DNA of 64,000 bases from Streptomyces cellostaticus (GTDB taxonomy: Bacteria > Actinomycetota > Actinomycetes > Streptomycetales > Streptomycetaceae), in assembly GCF_001513965.1 (NCBI RefSeq), contig NZ_KQ948026.1, positions 62,001-126,000 of the forward strand. The letters are read 5' to 3'. The notes beneath the pieces were generated by a model, which had not been told where the DNA came from, searched no databases, and saw nothing but the letters and a program-made list of their open reading frames with translations. Shown one piece after another: positions 24,357 through 32,300 of this stretch; position 1 is the first letter of the stretch, and each line of letters begins with the position of its first letter. Position numbers and translations under genes: made by a program.

Positions 24357-25127
24357 ATGACGGCTCACACGGTCGAATACATCCGGTATCGCATCTCCGA
24401 GCAGCAGTCGGCGGAGTTCCTGTCCGCCTACGCCCGCGCCGCGGCCCAGCTGGCGGCGGCCCCGCAGTGCGTCGACTACGAACTGACGCGCTGCGAGGAG
24501 GACCCCGAGCACTTCATCCTCCGGATCACCTGGACATCGACGCGGGACCACCTGGAAGGCTTCCGCAAGTCCGAGCAGTTCCCGGCGTTCTTCGCCGAGA
24601 TCCGCCCGTACGTCGAGAACATCGAGGAGATGCGCCACTACGGCGCGACGCCGGTCCACGGCACCGGGGCGGCCACTCCCACGCTCTACGTCTGGGCGGG
24701 CGGGGCCGAGGCGTTCTCCCGGCTGACGGACGCGTTCTACGACAAGGTCCTCAAGGACGACCTCCTGGCCCCGCTCTTCCAGGACCTCGCCCCGGACCAT
24801 GCCGCCCACGTCGCCCTCTGGCTCGGCGAGGTCTTCGGCGGCCCCGCCCGCTACTCCGAGACCCAGGGCGGCCACTCCCACATGGTGGCCAAGCACTTCG
24901 GCAAGCACATCACGGAGCCCCAGCGCCGCCGCTGGGTCAACCTCGTCCAGGACGCCGCCGACGACGCAGGTCTGCCCACCGATGCCGAGTTCCGCTCGGC
25001 CTTCCTGGCCTATGTGGAGTGGGGCACCCGGCTCGCGGTGTACTTCTCCGGCCCGGACGCGCAGCCTCCGGCCGAGCAGCCGGTGCCGAAGTGGAACTGG
25101 GGGGCGATGCCGCCGTATCGGGGCTGA
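24357..25127 (+). CDS. Fusion of antibiotic-biosynthesis-monooxygenase-like domain and group II truncated haemoglobin
   Basis: 256 residues from ATG 24357 (MTAHTVEYIRYRISEQQSAE). Residues 1-95 form a ferredoxin-like ABM domain (FLSAYARAAAQLAAAPQCVD, FILRITWTSTRDHLEGFR). Residues ~115-235 form a trHbO-type 2-on-2 globin. Its distal pocket and helix residues appear in LYVWAGGAEAFSRLTDAFYD, its haem contact region in ETQGGHSHMVAKHFGKHITE (His of AKHFGKHI as proximal ligand), and the conserved Trp in RRRWVNLVQDAADDAGLP. The fusion could bring an oxygenase or haem-degrading-like function to a ligand-binding haem. The reaction is unknown. It is followed 16 bases later by the gene at 25144. Confidence 0.85.
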   Translation: MTAHTVEYIRYRISEQQSAEFLSAYARAAAQLAAAPQCVDYELTRCEEDPEHFILRITWTSTRDHLEGFRKSEQFPAFFAEIRPYVENIEEMRHYGATPVHGTGAATPTLYVWAGGAEAFSRLTDAFYDKVLKDDLLAPLFQDLAPDHAAHVALWLGEVFGGPARYSETQGGHSHMVAKHFGKHITEPQRRRWVNLVQDAADDAGLPTDAEFRSAFLAYVEWGTRLAVYFSGPDAQPPAEQPVPKWNWGAMPPYRG

Positions 25128-25143
25128 CGTAGGGTCCCTGTCC

Positions 25144-25656
25144 GTGACCGCCGCCATCACCGCCATGATCACTGCCGTCGTCGGTGTCCTCGGGACGCTG
25201 CTCGCCCCCGTGTTCAGTCAGCGGCATGCCGCGCGGCAACGTGCCGAAGAGGCCGAACAGGCGGAGCGCAGGCGGCTGTTCGAGGAGCGACGGGACGCCT
25301 ACACCGCGATGAACCGTGCGTCCCGGCACTTCCACACCCTGCTCAAGGACGCCCTGCACCGGATCCGCGACGGCGTCTACACCGAGCACGACCGGGACCA
25401 GTTGGAGCAGGCCCGGTTCGACCACCGCGACCGGTACGTCGAGGCGCAGATGGTCGTACCCGAGCGGATCCTGGACGCCTCGCGGGCCGTCAACAAGGTG
25501 CTGGCCCGCATGGACGCCGTCACCAAGCGGCTCGACCGGGGACTGGCCCAGGAGGGCGAGAGTGCCGAACGGGCGCTGCTGGAGCTGAAGGAGGCCGAGC
25601 CGCTGCTGGCGGCCATGCGGCGCGCGATGCGGGCCGATCTGGGGGTGGAGGACTAG
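25144..25656 (+). CDS. Membrane-anchored coiled-coil protein of unknown function
   Basis: 170 residues from GTG 25144. One N-terminal hydrophobic helix (ITAMITAVVGVLGTLLAPVF) is followed by a long charged helical region (RHAARQRAEEAEQAERRRLF) and further helices, suggesting a membrane-tethered coiled coil facing the cytoplasm. No enzyme motif. The last 4 bases overlap the convergent regulator gene. Confidence 0.65.
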   Translation: MTAAITAMITAVVGVLGTLLAPVFSQRHAARQRAEEAEQAERRRLFEERRDAYTAMNRASRHFHTLLKDALHRIRDGVYTEHDRDQLEQARFDHRDRYVEAQMVVPERILDASRAVNKVLARMDAVTKRLDRGLAQEGESAERALLELKEAEPLLAAMRRAMRADLGVED

Positions 25657-26549
25657 GCGGAGACCGCGCGGGTCGCGTCCGTGCCCCAGCTGGACAGGAG
25701 GCGCAGGGACTGGGCTGAGGGGGAGTCCGGTTCCGCGTGGTACGTGATCAGGGACTGGTCGGCGTCGCCCGCGAGGCGGAAGCCCTCGAAGTTCAGGGAC
25801 AGGTCGCCGACCAGCGGGTGGTGCAGGCGCTTGACGCCGTGGCTCTTCTCCTTGACGTCGTGCGTCGCCCACAGGCGGCGGAACTCCTCGCTCTTGACCG
25901 AGAGTTCGCCCACCAGGGCGGACAGACGTGCGTCGTCGGGGTGGCAGCCCGCGTCCATGCGCAGGGCGCACACGATGTCGATCGCCTTCTGCTCCCAGTC
26001 GATGAACAGGTCGCGGTACTCGGGGCGCAGGAAGACGAGACGGGCCCAGTTGCGTTCGGCGGGCGGGAGCTCGGCCCAGTCGCCGAAGACCGCCGCCGCC
26101 ATCCGGTTCCAGGCGAGGATCTCCGCGCGGCGCCCGACGACGTACGCCGGTACCCCCTCCATCGAGTCCAGCAGCTGGCGCAGTGCCGCCCGCACCTGCT
26201 GCTGCCGTGCCGCCGGCTTCTTCTTGTGCGACTTCGGCTTGGCCAGGTGGGTGAGGTGCGCGTGCTCGGCGTCGGTGAGGCGCAGGGCGCGGGCGATCGA
26301 GTCCAGGACCTCCGCCGAGACGTTGCGTCCGTTGCCCTGTTCCAGCCGGGTGTAGTACGCCACCGACACCCCGGCCAGCTGGGCCAGCTCCTCGCGGCGC
26401 AGCCCGGGCACCCGGCGGTGCCGTCCGAAGTCGGGCAGCCCCACGTCCTCCGGCTTCAGCCGGGCCCGCCGGCTGCGCAGGAACTCGCTCAGCTCGGCCC
26501 GCCGGTCCAGGGGCCGGCCGGCGGCGGCTGCTTCCGCCTGTTCGTCCAT
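25653..26549 (-). CDS. XRE-family regulator with MmyB-like ligand-binding domain
   Basis: 298 residues from ATG 26549. The HTH at about 18-90 contains the family signature RHRRVPGLRREELAQLAGVS followed by YYTRLEQGN. The MmyB-like domain (about 120-295) contains VVGRRAEILAWNRMAAAVFG and the ending LITYHAEPDSPSAQSLRLL; MmyB relatives bind fatty-acid-like ligands. Such regulators typically sit next to, and control, a divergent dehydrogenase gene, exactly the arrangement with the alcohol dehydrogenase at 26730. Confidence 0.9.
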   Translation of the reverse strand: MDEQAEAAAAGRPLDRRAELSEFLRSRRARLKPEDVGLPDFGRHRRVPGLRREELAQLAGVSVAYYTRLEQGNGRNVSAEVLDSIARALRLTDAEHAHLTHLAKPKSHKKKPAARQQQVRAALRQLLDSMEGVPAYVVGRRAEILAWNRMAAAVFGDWAELPPAERNWARLVFLRPEYRDLFIDWEQKAIDIVCALRMDAGCHPDDARLSALVGELSVKSEEFRRLWATHDVKEKSHGVKRLHHPLVGDLSLNFEGFRLAGDADQSLITYHAEPDSPSAQSLRLLSSWGTDATRAVSA

Positions 26550-26575
26550 ACCGCCAGTATCGGCCGTATCCCATG

Positions 26576-26627
26576 GTCGTACGTCCATCAGCCTGACCCC
26601 GCCAGTGGTAGGCACGGCAGTCGTACG
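26576..26627. promoter_or_regulatory. Paired GTCGTACG sites in the regulator-dehydrogenase intergenic region
   Basis: GTCGTACG occurs at 26576-26583 and again at 26620-26627, a 44-base period (about four helical turns), within the 180-base divergent promoter region. CGTACG is palindromic. The pair is a candidate binding site for the adjacent MmyB-type regulator. Confidence 0.35.
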
Positions 26628-26729
26628 AAGATCTGTGGTCTGGGTGAGCGGCGGCGCCCGCGGCAGGCTGGACGCCGTACCCGGTCGGAAGGCAACCGGG
26701 CACGAACCCCCTGCTAGGAGAACCCCGGC

Positions 26730-27770
26730 ATGACCACTGTTGCTGCGTACGCCGCGCCCGCCGCGAAGGCCCCGCTGGAGCGGACCACCATCGAGCGGCG
26801 CGCGGTCGGTGAGTTCGACGTCCTGATCGACATCGAGTTCGCCGGCATCTGTCACTCCGACATCCACCAGGCCCGCGAGGGCTGGGGCGAGGCGATCTTC
26901 CCGATGGTCCCCGGCCACGAGATCGCGGGTGTCGTCTCCGAGGTCGGCCCCGGTGTGACCAAGTTCAAGGTCGGCGACCGGGTCGGCGTCGGCTGTCTCG
27001 TCGACTCCTGCCGCGAGTGCGCCAACTGCAAGGCGGGCCTGGAGCAGCACTGCACCGCCGGCGCCGTCGGCACCTACAACGCCGTCGGCAAGGACGGCGA
27101 GCCCACGTACGGCGGCTACTCGCAGAAGGTCGTCGTGGACGAGAACTTCACCGTCCGCATCCCCGACGGTCTGTCCCTGGACGTGGCGGCGCCGCTGCTC
27201 TGCGCGGGCATCACCACGTACTCGCCGCTCAAGCACTGGGGCGCGGGCCCCGGCAAGAAGGTCGCCGTGATCGGCCTGGGCGGCCTCGGCCACATGGGCG
27301 TCAAGATCGCGCACGCGCTCGGCGCCGAGGTCACCGTGCTGTCGCAGTCGCTGCGCAAGAAGGACGACGGCCTGAAGCTGGGCGCCGACCACTACTACGC
27401 GACCAGCGACCCCAAGACCTTCGAGGACCTGGCGGGCTCCTTCGACCTCATCCTCTCCACGGTGTCGGCGCCGCTGGACTTCGGCGCGTACCTGAGCCTG
27501 CTGAAGACGGGCGGCGCCCTGGTGAACGTCGGCGCCCCCGAGGAGCCGATCGGGCTGAACCTGTTCTCCCTCATCGGCGGCAACAAGACCCTCGCCGGTT
27601 CGATGATCGGCGGCATCGCCGAGACCCAGGAGATGCTCGACTTCTGCGCCGAGCACAGCCTGGGCGCGGAGATCGAACTGATCCGCGCCGACCAGATCAA
27701 CGAGGCGTACGAGCGGGTGCTGGCGAGCGACGTCCGCTACCGCTTCGTCATCGACACCGCCACTATCTGA
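26730..27770 (+). CDS. Zinc-dependent NAD(P) alcohol dehydrogenase
   Basis: 346 residues of the medium-chain dehydrogenase family, closest in pattern to YahK/cinnamyl-alcohol-type enzymes. Catalytic zinc ligands are in [10 protein letters not shown] and [10 protein letters not shown]; the structural zinc set is in [15 protein letters not shown]; the nucleotide fold is [20 protein letters not shown]. It reduces aldehydes, or oxidises alcohols, with NADP(H). A TAGGAG ribosome-binding site precedes the ATG. It is probably controlled by the divergent MmyB-type regulator. Its 3' end overlaps a convergent relic gene by 8 bases. Confidence 0.93.
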   Translation: MTTVAAYAAPAAKAPLERTTIERRAVGEFDVLIDIEFAGICHSDIHQAREGWGEAIFPMVPGHEIAGVVSEVGPGVTKFKVGDRVGVGCLVDSCRECANCKAGLEQHCTAGAVGTYNAVGKDGEPTYGGYSQKVVVDENFTVRIPDGLSLDVAAPLLCAGITTYSPLKHWGAGPGKKVAVIGLGGLGHMGVKIAHALGAEVTVLSQSLRKKDDGLKLGADHYYATSDPKTFEDLAGSFDLILSTVSAPLDFGAYLSLLKTGGALVNVGAPEEPIGLNLFSLIGGNKTLAGSMIGGIAETQEMLDFCAEHSLGAEIELIRADQINEAYERVLASDVRYRFVIDTATI

Positions 27771-28461
27771 CCGGCTTGGCTGTGGAACGCCCCAGCAGCC
27801 ACAGCAGATACGGCCCGCCGACCAGCGCGGTGAGCGCGCCGACCGGCACCTCCAGCGGCGGCAGCAGCGTGCGCGCCGCGAGGTCGGCGGCCACCAGCAC
27901 CACCGCACCGGTCAGTGCCGAGCACAGCAGCGGCAGGTGCGGGGTGCGGGTGAGGCGGCGGGCCGGCTGGGGTGCGGTCAGCGCGACGAACCCGATCGGG
28001 CCGACCGCGCCGGTCGCGGTGGCGGCGAGGACGACACCGAGCGCGGTGAGTCCGAGCCGCACCCGGCCGACCCGCACCCCGAGCGCGGCCGCGGTCTCTT
28101 CCCCGAGCCCCAGCGGCCGCGCGGCCCACCCTGCCCACCAGAGTCCGGGGCCCGTGCTGAGTACGGCGATCCGCCGCGGCGCCGACCTGATGCCCGTGCT
28201 GCCCTCGAAGTGCGTGACGGTGCGCGGGAAGATGCTGTCGGTGCCGGTGTCCGAGCCCATGCCCGACGCCAGGGTGCTCGGCGCGGCCGAGGGGCCCTCG
28301 GAGGCGCCGATGACGCTGTTCCGCCCGCCGTCGGTGCCCTCGCCGGACCCCTTCCCGGCGGCCGACCCGCAGCCGGCCGGCAGGACGCCGACGGCGGACA
28401 CGGCCAGGACGGCCCTCAACCTCGACGCACGCTCGGCTTGCGCCCCGGGGGTGGCGGTCAG
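27763..28461 (-). pseudogene. Deletion fusion of a siderophore-binding lipoprotein (5' part) with a FecCD-type permease (3' part)
   Basis: One open frame of about 232 codons joins halves of two different genes. Upstream are a lipoprotein signal (RAVLAVSAVGVLPAGCG) and the first strand of a FecB/FhuD-type binding protein, ending APRRIAVLSTG. From about 28155 the frame abruptly becomes the last third of a FecCD ABC permease: LWWAGWAARPLGLGEETAAA, then GAVGPIGFVALTAPQPARRL and the ending [20 protein letters not shown]. This is what an in-frame deletion between a binding-protein gene and its downstream permease gene would leave. There is no good start; CTG 28461 overlaps the stop of the peptidase gene. 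Neither half could work. Confidence 0.78.
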
Positions 28462-29192
28462 CCCAGGTCGAAGGCCTCCCCGGCGGCATACGACCGTACG
28501 GCCACGCCCGCCTCCCCGCCGGGCCGTACGACATGCACGCGCCCGCGCCCCGCCACCCGGGCACCTTCGCCGGCCACCTCCAGCAGCGTGTTCTCGTCGA
28601 CGGCTACGCCGTACGGCACCGACCCGCGCCCCACCGCCGCGACCAGCCGCGCCAGCGTCCCCCACTGCGCGGCGTGCACGTCCACCGCGAACGGCACGAG
28701 CCCCAGCCCCGCCCGTACCTCGATCTCCGCAAGGTCCTCCCCGGTCTCCTCCGGGCACACCGGCACCCCGTCCAGCAGCCACCCGCCGACGACCGCCCGG
28801 CGCGCGGCGACGGCAGCGCCCGCGGAGAAGCCCGCGTACGGCACCCCGCGCTCGGCGAGCAGCCGCGGCAGCCGGTCCAGGCAGCCGGCGAACGCCTCCT
28901 GATACGCGGGCGTCAGCCCGCCGCACCCCAGCAGCCCGTCCACACCGTCCAGCGCGCCGTCCGGCTCGAACCGCCCGCCGAGCGGCACGAGCAACGGCAC
29001 GGGCTCACATGCCCCCGCCTTCCCCAACGCCTCCGCATACCGCTCGAACTGCCTCTGCCCGTCGCCCTCGTCGACGATCACACACCCGATCCGCGGCAGG
29101 CCTCCCTCTGCGCGCGCGGCCGCCCGCAGAAACGGCTCGTACACCTCGGCGGCGTCCCAGCCGCCACCTACCAGGAACGTATGACCGACCAT
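28458..29192 (-). CDS. Family S51 peptidase E-like protein
   Basis: 244 residues of the class-I-glutamine-amidotransferase-like S51 fold (peptidase E, cyanophycinase). The nucleophile elbow is YAGFSAGAAVAARR, with Ser in G-x-S-A-G; earlier DGLLGCGGLTPAYQEAFAG matches the G-G-x-T-P loop of dipeptidase E. A later ALVPFAVDVHAAQW-like stretch (LVPFAVDVHAAQWGTLARLV) carries the conserved His. Likely an Asp-dipeptidase or a protease on an unusual peptide. It lies upstream of the siderophore relic on the same strand. Confidence 0.82.
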   Translation of the reverse strand: MVGHTFLVGGGWDAAEVYEPFLRAAARAEGGLPRIGCVIVDEGDGQRQFERYAEALGKAGACEPVPLLVPLGGRFEPDGALDGVDGLLGCGGLTPAYQEAFAGCLDRLPRLLAERGVPYAGFSAGAAVAARRAVVGGWLLDGVPVCPEETGEDLAEIEVRAGLGLVPFAVDVHAAQWGTLARLVAAVGRGSVPYGVAVDENTLLEVAGEGARVAGRGRVHVVRPGGEAGVAVRSYAAGEAFDLG

Positions 29193-29291
29193 CCGGGTTC
29201 CTCCCCTTGTGCGAGTGTTCTCGCGAGTTTCGCAAAGGGTGAATGTACGGGGGATGAGTCGGTTGCGTCGCCCGAATTACCTGCTCAACGC

Positions 29292-29297
29292 TAGACT
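29292..29297 (+). promoter_or_regulatory. TAGACT -10 element placing a leaderless start at 29305
   Basis: TAGACT matches the streptomycete housekeeping -10 consensus and ends 7 bases before ATG 29305, so transcription would begin at or next to the A of the ATG. No ribosome-binding site precedes that ATG, consistent with a leaderless mRNA. The only -35-like hexamer (TTGCGT, 29263) is 23 bases away, too far for a standard promoter. Confidence 0.45.
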
Positions 29298-29304
29298 TGA
29301 TGAC

Positions 29305-32300
29305 ATGTCAGAACTGGGGTGGCTGGCGGACTATACGAAGCGGCTTGCGGGCGACCGTGTCGCCGGTTACATCGCTCCGACTTTCCATTTGCGGGAGGCG
29401 GAGGGCGACGAACAGGCTGAGCCGACCCGGAGGTCGTATGCCTGGCTGATAGAACAGCTGAGCAAGTTCCCGCCCCGCACCTACTTCGTCGACGGTGTGG
29501 CGGGGAGCGGGAAAAGCAGCCTCATCGTCCATGTTGCGACCGATTTGATGCGCAATGATGTGGTTTGCATCCGCGTTGACCACCGGACGTTGTCCCTGGG
29601 GCGCAATGCTCTCGGTGACCCGAAGGCATTCGGTAAGGCGCAGTGCCCTCCGGATGTCACCGAGAGGCCGCTGTGGAAGTCGCGTGTCAAACACGAGCAG
29701 GCTGTCTTCTTGGTGGACGCCGTCAATGAACTGCAGCGAGAGTTCCCCGAACGGTCACCGGAGATGGAATTCGTCAAATACCTGCTGGAGGGTACGCACC
29801 GGCACACGGTGCTCGCCACCTCCCGATCGACCCCCGAGGCTCTGGGGGCCTCTCACCTCCGGCCGATCGAGCAGTTGACGATTGCTCCGCTGACGGACGC
29901 AGAATCCGAGAACTACCTGCTTGATTGCGGTCTTGATCCGCGTCCCGCACTGAAGGAGATCCGGGCGACCGGTCTCGACGGCGCCATCTGGAACCCGCTC
30001 CTGCTTTCCCTCCTGGCGCATCTCCTGAAGTCGGAGACGCCTGGCCGTCGGATGCGCATGCCGCGGTCCCGGGCCGAACTCCTGTTGGCCACCGTGGAGA
30101 GGGCCCGCACGAATGAGTACCTCAAGGCTCGCGAAGAACATATAGCGCAGCACGGCCTGAACCTCGAAGCCGTCCTCTGCGCCGGCGCACTGGTCATCTT
30201 TTCGAGCAAGGGCGGAGAAAACAGTCTGCAGCGGAAGGATCTCAGGGGCATACTCCGGAGGGTGTGGGAGGACTCGGAGAGCCTGGACTCCGCCATCGAC
30301 GCGTTCTTGAGTACTCAGTTGGTGACTGCTTACGACCCCGGTGGGGGGCAGGAAACCTTCTATCGACTGCTCCACCCCTCGATTGTCGATTTCGGCCTCG
30401 CCCTGGGGTGGCGGTCTTCGAACCCACCCGGCCTGGCGTTCGATCTTGATCAGTGTGTGGGTGACTGGCTGGGACTTCAAACCGATACAGAGAGTGCGGT
30501 TGAAGAACTTCTGAAGAGAACGCCGATGATGCGTCCGAGCCTGATGCTCGACGCCATTGTCGCCAATCGCGGTCTGCTCTCCCATAGCGCCAGGGGGCGG
30601 ATGTGGCGGGCTCTGGGTACCGGCTTCATCGCGGATCGCGGGAGTCGGGACGATTTGGCGCTTTCGCTGGGAAGAGTGCCCTTCCACGTGGTACGTGAGG
30701 GTATCGGGTACGGGCTGCTCCACACTCTCCAGAGGGAGCAGCCTGAATTTGCTTTGGACGTGATCGAGTCCCTGCAGTACGAGACGCTCACGCCTGTGTC
30801 TCTTCAGCAGCTCAAGAGGCGGCACATACGTCTCCAGAAGAACCAGAGCCCAGGCAGGGTCTCGTCGAACATCCGTCAGGCATCTCCCACGCGCGACGTC
30901 GAATATCGTCTGAGTGTTCTTCGTTCCGACCCAAATGCGGTGAACCGTGGAAGCGCGGCAATCTGGTTGGTTCGTCAAGCCCCCGGGCAAGCTCTGGACC
31001 CCTTGGTCGACGCTCTGGAAAAGGAACCTGTCGCTTCGGTGCGGGGTTCTGTCGCCACGGCCTTGGGGCAGTTGGCCGATGCGGCTGCGGTTCCCGCGTT
31101 GCAGGCCGCTTTGAGCGACGAAGTCGCTTCGGTGCGGGGTTCGGCTGCGACGGCGTTGGGGCGGTTGGCCGATGCGGCTGCGGTTCCCGCGTTGCAGGCC
31201 GCTTTGACCGATGAGGTTGCTTCGGTGCGGGGTTCGGCTGCGACGGCTTTGGGGCGGTTGGCCGATGCGAGTGTGGTTCCTGCGTTGCAGGTGGTTCTCA
31301 CCGATGAGGATGCGGCGGTGCGGGGTTCGGCCGCGACCGCTTTGGGGCGGTTGGCGGATGTGGCTGCGGTTCCTGCGTTGCAGGCGGTTCTGGCCGATGA
31401 GGACGGTTCGGTGCGGGGTTCGGCTGCGAACGCTTTGGGGCAGCTGGCCGATGCTGCTGCGGTTCCTGCGTTGCAGTCCGTTCTGACCGATGAGGTTGCT
31501 TCGGTGCGGGGTTCGGCTGCGACGGCGTTGGGGCGGTTGGCCGATGCCAGTGTGGTTCCTGCGTTGCAGGCTGTTTTGGCGGATGAGGATGCGGCGGTGC
31601 GGGGTTCGGCTGCGACGGCTTTGGGGCGGTTGGCCGATGCCAGTGTGGTTCCTGCGTTGCAGGTGGTTCTCACCGATGAGGATGCGGCGGTCCGGGGGTC
31701 GGCCGCGACGGCTTTGGGGCAGCTGGCGGATGTGGCTGCGGTTCCCGCGTTGCAGGCCGTTCTGGCCGGCGATGAGGATGCGGCGGTCCGGGGGTCGGCC
31801 GCCACAGCCCTGGCACGGTTGGCTGACGCTGCCGCGCTTCCCGCGTTGCAGGCCGCGCTGGCCGGCGACGAAGTCGCTTCGGTGCGGGGTTCGGCTGCGA
31901 CGGCCCTGGGGCGGTTGGCGGATGTGGCTGCGGTTCCCGCGTTGCAGGCCGCGCTGGTCGACGGAGTTGCTTCGGTCCGGGCCTCAGCGGCAGCAGCTCT
32001 TGGGCGCGTCGGCGATGTCCGGGCCACCGAATCGTTGCGCGGGCGTCTCGAAGACCGCAAGGAGGAATACCACGTCCGCTCCGCGGCGGCCTGGGCGCTC
32101 GGGGCCCTCGTCTCGGATGCGCAACCCTGGCTCATACCGCTGGCGGATGAATTGCAGGGTTACGCAGGACCGGTCATGCGGGAGGCCAGAAGGTTCCGTG
32201 GCGTCCTCGTCAACCTGCTGAGTCGTCAAGCGAACGACGAGGGCGTGCGCTCCTGGCTCGAACGCGTCGGCCGCTTCGATCCCGATCCACTGAACCGGAC

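Noticed and set aside
31021-32052. Possible CRISPR array
   Set aside because: Units are 93-96 bp, contiguous, without unique spacers, and lie in frame inside a coding sequence.
30975-32135. A 386-codon minus-strand frame with its own internal repeats
   Set aside because: The repetition is inherited from the coding repeats of the NLR-like gene on the plus strand.
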